Below are positions 60,248 through 64,000 of a stretch of DNA of 64,000 bases, in pieces. The translations under genes and the position numbers were made by a program. The notes beneath the pieces were generated by a model that had not been told where the DNA came from, searched no databases, and saw only the letters and a program-made list of their open reading frames with translations. Source of the DNA: Paenibacillus terricola (GTDB taxonomy: Bacteria; Bacillota; Bacilli; Paenibacillales; Paenibacillaceae); contig NZ_JACXZA010000001.1 in the NCBI RefSeq assembly GCF_014779765.1, forward strand, positions 248,001-312,000. Direction: 5' to 3'. Within the stretch, counting starts at the first letter, position 1, and each line of letters begins with the position of its first letter.

Positions 60248-60276
60248 TAAGAGCCATCCACGAGGGATGACTCTTA
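60248..60276 (-). terminator. Terminator of the diguanylate cyclase gene
   Basis: AAGAGCCATCC and GGATGACTCTT arms (one mismatch) with a five-base loop, T-rich downstream on the reverse strand. Confidence 0.75.
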
Positions 60277-60300
60277 TGATGGACTAACGATGTATTCCAA

Positions 60301-61389
60301 TTACCACGCGAGTTCTCCATCAATCGCAATCCGGTTGGTGCCGCTAGACTTGGCGAGATACATGGATTGATCGGCCGCACGAATGAGATCGAGCTCCGTC
60401 TTACCTTCTGTCCATAACGTACAACCAACGCTCGTTGTCATCGGCAGTTGAAGTTCCTTAATCTGCATTGGCGACTCCAACTGCTCGATCAAACGCTTGG
60501 CAACCTGCAGCAAGCCGTCATAGCCGTTCTGCAGCCATGCGGCTACCACGAACTCATCGCCGCCCACGCGAGCGATCAGATCGGATTCGCGAACGGCATT
60601 CTTGATACGATTCGCGAATTCTACAAGCACAAGATCGCCGGCATCATGTCCATATGTATCGTTGCATTGCTTGAATTTATTCAAATCGAGGTAGAACAGC
60701 CCGAATAAGCCTTCTTCTCGACTAGCTCGATTCATCCAGCCTTTAATTCGGTCGCTGAAGCCTCTTCGGTTCAGCAAGCCCGTCAGTATGTCGCGTTCTG
60801 TCAGTTGAATAAGTTCGCTTTCTAGTTTCTCGCGTCTATTAATTTCGGCCCTCAATTGAACCAATAATTGCTCGTAATCATTCAGAATCCGCATTTTGTC
60901 ATCGTAGTTAATTTGCTTGCCTAGCTCCGAACCCAAGGCGAGTGATAACAACTGCAGCGTCTCAATATCGCGATTGGAGAACGCATCTGGACGGCCGGAG
61001 ATGACTTTCAACACGCCGACGGCGTTGCTGGATTCGAACAGGGGGACGCAGACCATGCTGCGTGCGCCAACTTTCAATGTCGCTGCTTTGTCGACGCGGT
61101 CGTCCTGCTGAGTATCCGGCGAATATAGAATTTCCTTAACTGTCACGCACATGCCTGACAAGCTGCCTTTTTTTTTGATTCGAATGCCGAGATGAGGATG
61201 CAGGGTGCCGCTTACGGCGGCATATACCATATCATCGCCTGCCAGCATCTCGATGGTAGAACCATCGGCATCGGTTAATTGGCACATCCGATCGCAGATC
61301 GTCTGCATAAATTGCTTCAAATCAAAGTTAGCTAACAACATCTGCTGCTGGACTTCCATAATGACCTCAAGGTGCCGGTTCTTAAACAT
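60301..61389 (-). CDS. GAF-GGDEF diguanylate cyclase
   Basis: 362 residues. GAF sensor domain at about 15-165 (QTICDRMCQLTDADGSTIEM; MVCVPLF), coiled stalk about 165-195, GGDEF domain about 198-355. The active site is intact (GGDEF near 275) and the inhibitory RxxD site is present nearby (RESD), so product feedback is expected. It makes cyclic di-GMP in response to a small ligand or chromophore bound by GAF. ATG follows GGAGG. Whether it works with the adjacent desaturase genes is unknown. Confidence 0.92.
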   Translation of the reverse strand: MFKNRHLEVIMEVQQQMLLANFDLKQFMQTICDRMCQLTDADGSTIEMLAGDDMVYAAVSGTLHPHLGIRIKKKGSLSGMCVTVKEILYSPDTQQDDRVDKAATLKVGARSMVCVPLFESSNAVGVLKVISGRPDAFSNRDIETLQLLSLALGSELGKQINYDDKMRILNDYEQLLVQLRAEINRREKLESELIQLTERDILTGLLNRRGFSDRIKGWMNRASREEGLFGLFYLDLNKFKQCNDTYGHDAGDLVLVEFANRIKNAVRESDLIARVGGDEFVVAAWLQNGYDGLLQVAKRLIEQLESPMQIKELQLPMTTSVGCTLWTEGKTELDLIRAADQSMYLAKSSGTNRIAIDGELAW

Positions 61390-61494
61390 CGTCCCAATTC
61401 CTCCATGCTCTGTGTCGTAATCTGTCGACTATCATTAGGTAACATGCTAGCATTTTTAACTAGGTTTGTCAGCAGGTCTCCGAGCATGGTATCT

Positions 61495-61539
61495 GGTTGT
61501 CTCTAAGGCATTGAAGGCCTTCGAGACAACCTTTTTTTT
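61495..61539 (+). terminator. Plus-strand terminator without an upstream gene
   Basis: GGTTGTCTC and GAGACAACC arms with an inner AGGC/GCCT helix and a T8 tract. It points toward the Crp/Fnr gene, but no plus-strand gene precedes it. Confidence 0.85.
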
Positions 61540-61590
61540 GTTCTCGTTATCGTCTTTGACAAATAAACAATTGCTCCGCCTAATGTTTTG

Positions 61591-61617
61591 TCGGCTAGCC
61601 GACTGTTTTTGTTTTTA
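61591..61617 (+). terminator. Second plus-strand hairpin with T-rich tail
   Basis: GTCGGCTAGCCGAC followed by TGTTTTTGTTTTT, 75 bases before the Crp/Fnr start. A TTGACA with a weak CCTAAT lies just upstream of it; a TATAAT lies downstream at 61628-61633. The remaining 301-base gap shows no gene. Confidence 0.6.
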
Positions 61618-61690
61618 ACCATAAAATATAATATTAAATACCGATAGGCAAACTTTGAATTAATAACGGCTTGAGAGAGGTGCGACGAGA

Positions 61691-62371
61691 GTGGATCAAG
61701 AGGTTAGGTATTCCAATTCCGGCGGCTCCGTATCGGATAACGGCGAAGCCGAGCAACTTGCGTTAGCGAAGCTTTTCCAGCAATTCGGAGCTTCTCGCGA
61801 GATGAAGAAAAATTCCTTTATCTTCAGGAGCGAGGAAGAAAGTCAGGAGATTTATTACGTCCAGGACGGACTGGTGAAGATCTCGCAGTTTGCGCAAGAG
61901 GGCCAGAGCATCACCTTGTTCCTGCGGCACAAGGGCGAGGTTTTTGGTGCGGCTGAGGTGTTGACGGGGCAGAGGAGGCAGCGCTATGCGCGATGTATCA
62001 AGGACTGCTCCATTCTCTCGATTCCGTCTTCTCAATTTACTGACTTACTGAAGAAACATCCGGATGCACTCTACGCGCTGACAGTGGCCAATGCAAGGCG
62101 ATTGCTGCAGACACAGCAGTACGTTGAGACGCTTATCTCTCGCCCGGTTGCCTGGAGGCTGGCTCAGTTATTGATGCAGCTCGGCGTTCGATCGGGGAAG
62201 GAGACGGTCGTCGCGCTTCCGCTCAGCCATGAGGAAATCTCCTATGTCATTGGCTGCAGCAGGCAGACGGTTACCGAGACATTGGGACGATGGCGGGACG
62301 AAGGTGCCATTCACTATGAGAAGAAGACGGTTGTCATTCTCGATACCGACGAGTTCCAACGGCGCTTGTAA
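61691..62371 (+). CDS. Crp/Fnr-family transcriptional regulator
   Basis: 226 residues. A cyclic-nucleotide-type barrel spans about 30-140 (KNSFIFRSEEESQEIYYVQDGLVKISQFAQEGQSI; GEVFGAAEVL) and a Crp helix-turn-helix lies at about 165-222 (LSHEEISYVIGCSRQTVTETLGRWRDEGAI). There are no four-cysteine clusters for an Fnr iron-sulphur centre. Start GTG 61691 is close to a GAGAGAGG ribosome site. It lies 31 bases before the ABC operon and probably controls it, or is cotranscribed with it. Confidence 0.9.
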   Translation: MDQEVRYSNSGGSVSDNGEAEQLALAKLFQQFGASREMKKNSFIFRSEEESQEIYYVQDGLVKISQFAQEGQSITLFLRHKGEVFGAAEVLTGQRRQRYARCIKDCSILSIPSSQFTDLLKKHPDALYALTVANARRLLQTQQYVETLISRPVAWRLAQLLMQLGVRSGKETVVALPLSHEEISYVIGCSRQTVTETLGRWRDEGAIHYEKKTVVILDTDEFQRRL

Positions 62372-62402
62372 TAATGATAGGGAAAGCCATGGGGGGCGGA
62401 GC

Positions 62403-63242
62403 ATGATCAGAGTAGAAGGAGTAAGCAAAACGTTCGAGCAACGGGGCGGAGCGGGTTACACCGCGTTGGATGACATCGCCTTCGAGGTTGGAAAGGGTGA
62501 ATTCGTCTCCATCCTAGGCCCTTCCGGCTGCGGCAAGTCCACGCTGCTTAATCTGGTAGCGGGACTGGAGAGAGCGGATAAAGGCCGCGTCGAAGTCAGC
62601 GGCAAGAAGGTCAATGCCCCAGGGCCAGACCGGATTGTCGTATTCCAGGATCATGCCCTGTATCCTTGGCTTACCGTGCTGGAGAACGTCGCATTCGGTC
62701 TCAAACAAAAGAGGATCAAAAAGGAGGAGCGCCATGAGCGTGCCATGGAGCAGATCCGGGCTGTCCATCTTGGGAAGTTCGCGGACCGCTATCCCCATGA
62801 ACTGTCGGGAGGAATGAAGCAGAGGGTGGCGATCGCGCGGGCTCTCGTCATGGACCCGGAAATTCTGCTCATGGATGAGCCGTTCGCTGCGCTGGACGAA
62901 CAGACGAGGCTTCTGCTGCACAAGGAATTGGAGCAGATATGGCTGAACACGGGAAAGACGATTCTGTTCATTACGCATAACATCCGGGAGGCGGTCACGC
63001 TATCGGACAGAGTGCTCGTCATGTCGACCCGGCCGGGACGGATTAAGAAGGAATTCCGCGTACAGGCGGCACGGCCGCGAGAAGCAGGCGATTCTCTTCT
63101 GCATCATATCGAGAGTCAGATCATGAATACGCTGGCCGCTGAACTGGCGAAGGTGGCGAAGGAGGAATATGGCGATGACTACAATCTTGAGAAAAGCCCT
63201 CTTTCTCATTCTGCTGTTAGTAATTTGGGAGACGGCATATAG
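62403..63242 (+). CDS. ABC transporter ATP-binding protein, nitrate/sulfonate/taurine type
   Basis: 279 residues. Walker A GPSGCGKST, signature LSGGMKQR, Walker B ILLMDEPFAALD, and FVFQDHxLYPWLTV-like Q-loop as in SsuB/TauB/NrtD. It energises uptake of nitrate, aliphatic sulfonate, taurine or similar; the exact compound is not decided. The GGGGGGCGG ribosome site precedes ATG 62403; a longer upstream frame within the Crp gene is not used. Its end overlaps the permease gene by 68 bases. Neighbours: Crp/Fnr regulator before, permease and binding protein after. Confidence 0.9.
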   Translation: MIRVEGVSKTFEQRGGAGYTALDDIAFEVGKGEFVSILGPSGCGKSTLLNLVAGLERADKGRVEVSGKKVNAPGPDRIVVFQDHALYPWLTVLENVAFGLKQKRIKKEERHERAMEQIRAVHLGKFADRYPHELSGGMKQRVAIARALVMDPEILLMDEPFAALDEQTRLLLHKELEQIWLNTGKTILFITHNIREAVTLSDRVLVMSTRPGRIKKEFRVQAARPREAGDSLLHHIESQIMNTLAAELAKVAKEEYGDDYNLEKSPLSHSAVSNLGDGI

Positions 63243-63939
63243 AACGATGCAATGGGGCTGGCGCTTCCCGTCCGCGCTGCAGACGATTCAAACGTTCTGC
63301 GACGGGATCGCAAACGGGCAACTGCTGCAAGCGACGCTTAGCAGCTTGAGGCGAATTATCATCGCGTTCGTCCTCTCGTGCGCCATCGGCATAACGCTCG
63401 GCGTCCTGTTCGCTCGCAGCCGACTGCTGGATGAGACGTTCGGATTTGCTGTCGTCGCTCTTCAGACGGTTCCGAGTATCGCTTGGCTGCCTTTCGCTAT
63501 CATATGGTTCGGGTTGAACGACTTCGCCGTCTTGTTCATCACAACGATCGGGGCGACGTGGACGATGACGATAGCGAGTCGGAGCGGAATCAAGAACATT
63601 CCTCCCATCTATCTAAAGTCGGCTCAGATGTTCGGAACAGGCCGCGGGATTCGGCTCTTCTACCAAGTGATGATTCCCGCCGCCATCCCTCAGCTCATTA
63701 CGGGGATGCGCATGGCGTGGGCGTTCGCTTGGCGTGCGCTTGTTTCCGGGGAGCTCATTGCGCGCGGCGTCGGTCTGGGGCAGATGTTGGAGGAGGGTCG
63801 AAGCATCGGGGATACCTCTCTCATGCTCTGCATCGTGCTTGTAATCGCCATTCTAGGTACGATCTCCGACTACTTCGTCTTCAAACGCGTAGAGGATCGG
63901 ATCTGGAACCAGTATGGTCTTAATACGGCTAAAACGTAA
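63175..63939 (+). CDS. ABC transporter permease, SsuC/NitT type
   Basis: 254 residues with six helices and the BPD-type coupling loop (EAA-like KSAQMFGTGRGIRLFYQVMIPAAIPQLITGMRMAWAFAWRALVSGEL). ATG 63175 has GGAGG nine bases upstream; ATG 63169 is too near that site. It starts inside the ATPase gene and is followed 24 bases later by the gene for the binding protein, so the three form one importer. Confidence 0.9.
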   Translation: MTTILRKALFLILLLVIWETAYRTMQWGWRFPSALQTIQTFCDGIANGQLLQATLSSLRRIIIAFVLSCAIGITLGVLFARSRLLDETFGFAVVALQTVPSIAWLPFAIIWFGLNDFAVLFITTIGATWTMTIASRSGIKNIPPIYLKSAQMFGTGRGIRLFYQVMIPAAIPQLITGMRMAWAFAWRALVSGELIARGVGLGQMLEEGRSIGDTSLMLCIVLVIAILGTISDYFVFKRVEDRIWNQYGLNTAKT

Positions 63940-63963
63940 GCATATAAGGAAGGGGATTGAACC

Positions 63964-64000
63964 ATGTTGAATAAAACGATTTATACGAGTCTTATGATCG
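63964..64000 (+). CDS. Start of a further gene, probably the ABC binding protein
   Basis: ATG 63964 follows GGAAGGGG. Only twelve codons lie in the window (MLNKTIYTSLMI), which fit the beginning of a signal peptide. Position after ATPase and permease suggests the substrate-binding protein. It is cut by the window edge. Confidence 0.5.
   Translation, partial: MLNKTIYTSLMI

Noticed and set aside
61640-61690. Possible cyclic di-GMP riboswitch before the Crp/Fnr gene
   Set aside because: AGGCAAAC recalls the GEMM motif, but the GACGCAAAGCC half and the receptor helix are missing and the space is too short.
1-64000. tRNA, rRNA, CRISPR array, intact insertion sequence or prophage
   Set aside because: Scanned by eye on both strands; no cloverleaf with CCA, no rRNA core, no spaced repeats, no transposase or integrase.

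Overview
The window looks like chromosomal DNA of a Gram-positive, spore-former-type Bacillota, most likely Paenibacillus or a close relative in Paenibacillaceae. Strong GGAGG-type ribosome binding sites precede nearly every gene, and TTG or GTG starts are frequent. There are SLH-anchored surface proteins, a YesN-type AraC regulator beside an LplA-type lipoprotein, a complete des-desK-desR membrane-fluidity locus, and a GH120 beta-xylosidase. No rRNA, tRNA, CRISPR array, phage or intact insertion sequence was seen. Genus assignment is an inference from gene content.

Layout. 1-2.7 kb: end of an MFS transporter, then an XRE-cupin regulator divergent from doxX and a small hydrolase. 2.8-7.3 kb: two secreted proteins, a GATase-like-fold protein and an SLH-anchored PAP2 phosphatase. 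7.5-12.4 kb: AraC/Cache regulator plus solute-binding lipoprotein without permeases, then a cupin. 12.5-15.2 kb: GH120 beta-xylosidase and a start-less Mrr endonuclease remnant. 15.2-22.1 kb: small enzymes each next to a divergent regulator (SDR/LysR, SDR/MmyB-type HTH, ketopantoate reductase/TetR), and a GNAT acetyltransferase. 22.4-35.5 kb: two ABC-F proteins flanking a MalT-type regulator and a 2231-residue SLH surface protein. 35.6-38.6 kb: CPBP protease and a NarL-type two-component system. 38.6-43.9 kb: nitroreductase remnant, then a five-gene module of secreted protein, ABC-2 transporter, histidine kinase and response regulator. 44.0-45.1 kb: sigma-factor remnant and an inducible chloramphenicol acetyltransferase with leader peptide. 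45.2-48.9 kb: FAD enzyme, TetR and ABC transporter in one direction under a promoter with a TetR-like operator. 49.2-55.3 kb: VanZ protein, DHA2 exporter, VOC protein, hydrolase with divergent Lrp regulator, a kinase-like protein lacking its N-lobe, and a CD3324-type protein. 55.4-57.2 kb: GPH sugar symporter behind a xylO-like palindrome. 57.2-61.4 kb: des-desK-desR and a GAF-GGDEF diguanylate cyclase. 61.7-64 kb: Crp/Fnr regulator and the start of a nitrate/sulfonate-type ABC transporter operon.

Together the genes suggest an accessory, soil-lifestyle region: surface proteins, oligosaccharide use, antibiotic defence (cat, ABC-F, DHA2, ABC exporters), several sensory systems and many regulator-enzyme pairs. 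At least four decayed genes (Mrr nuclease, nitroreductase, ECF sigma factor, and a one-base-frameshifted ketopantoate reductase tail) mark it as a turnover zone. The best-supported mechanisms are the cat translational attenuator, the DesR-type half-sites upstream of des, the LysR and TetR operators, and the xylO-like operator at the GPH symporter.
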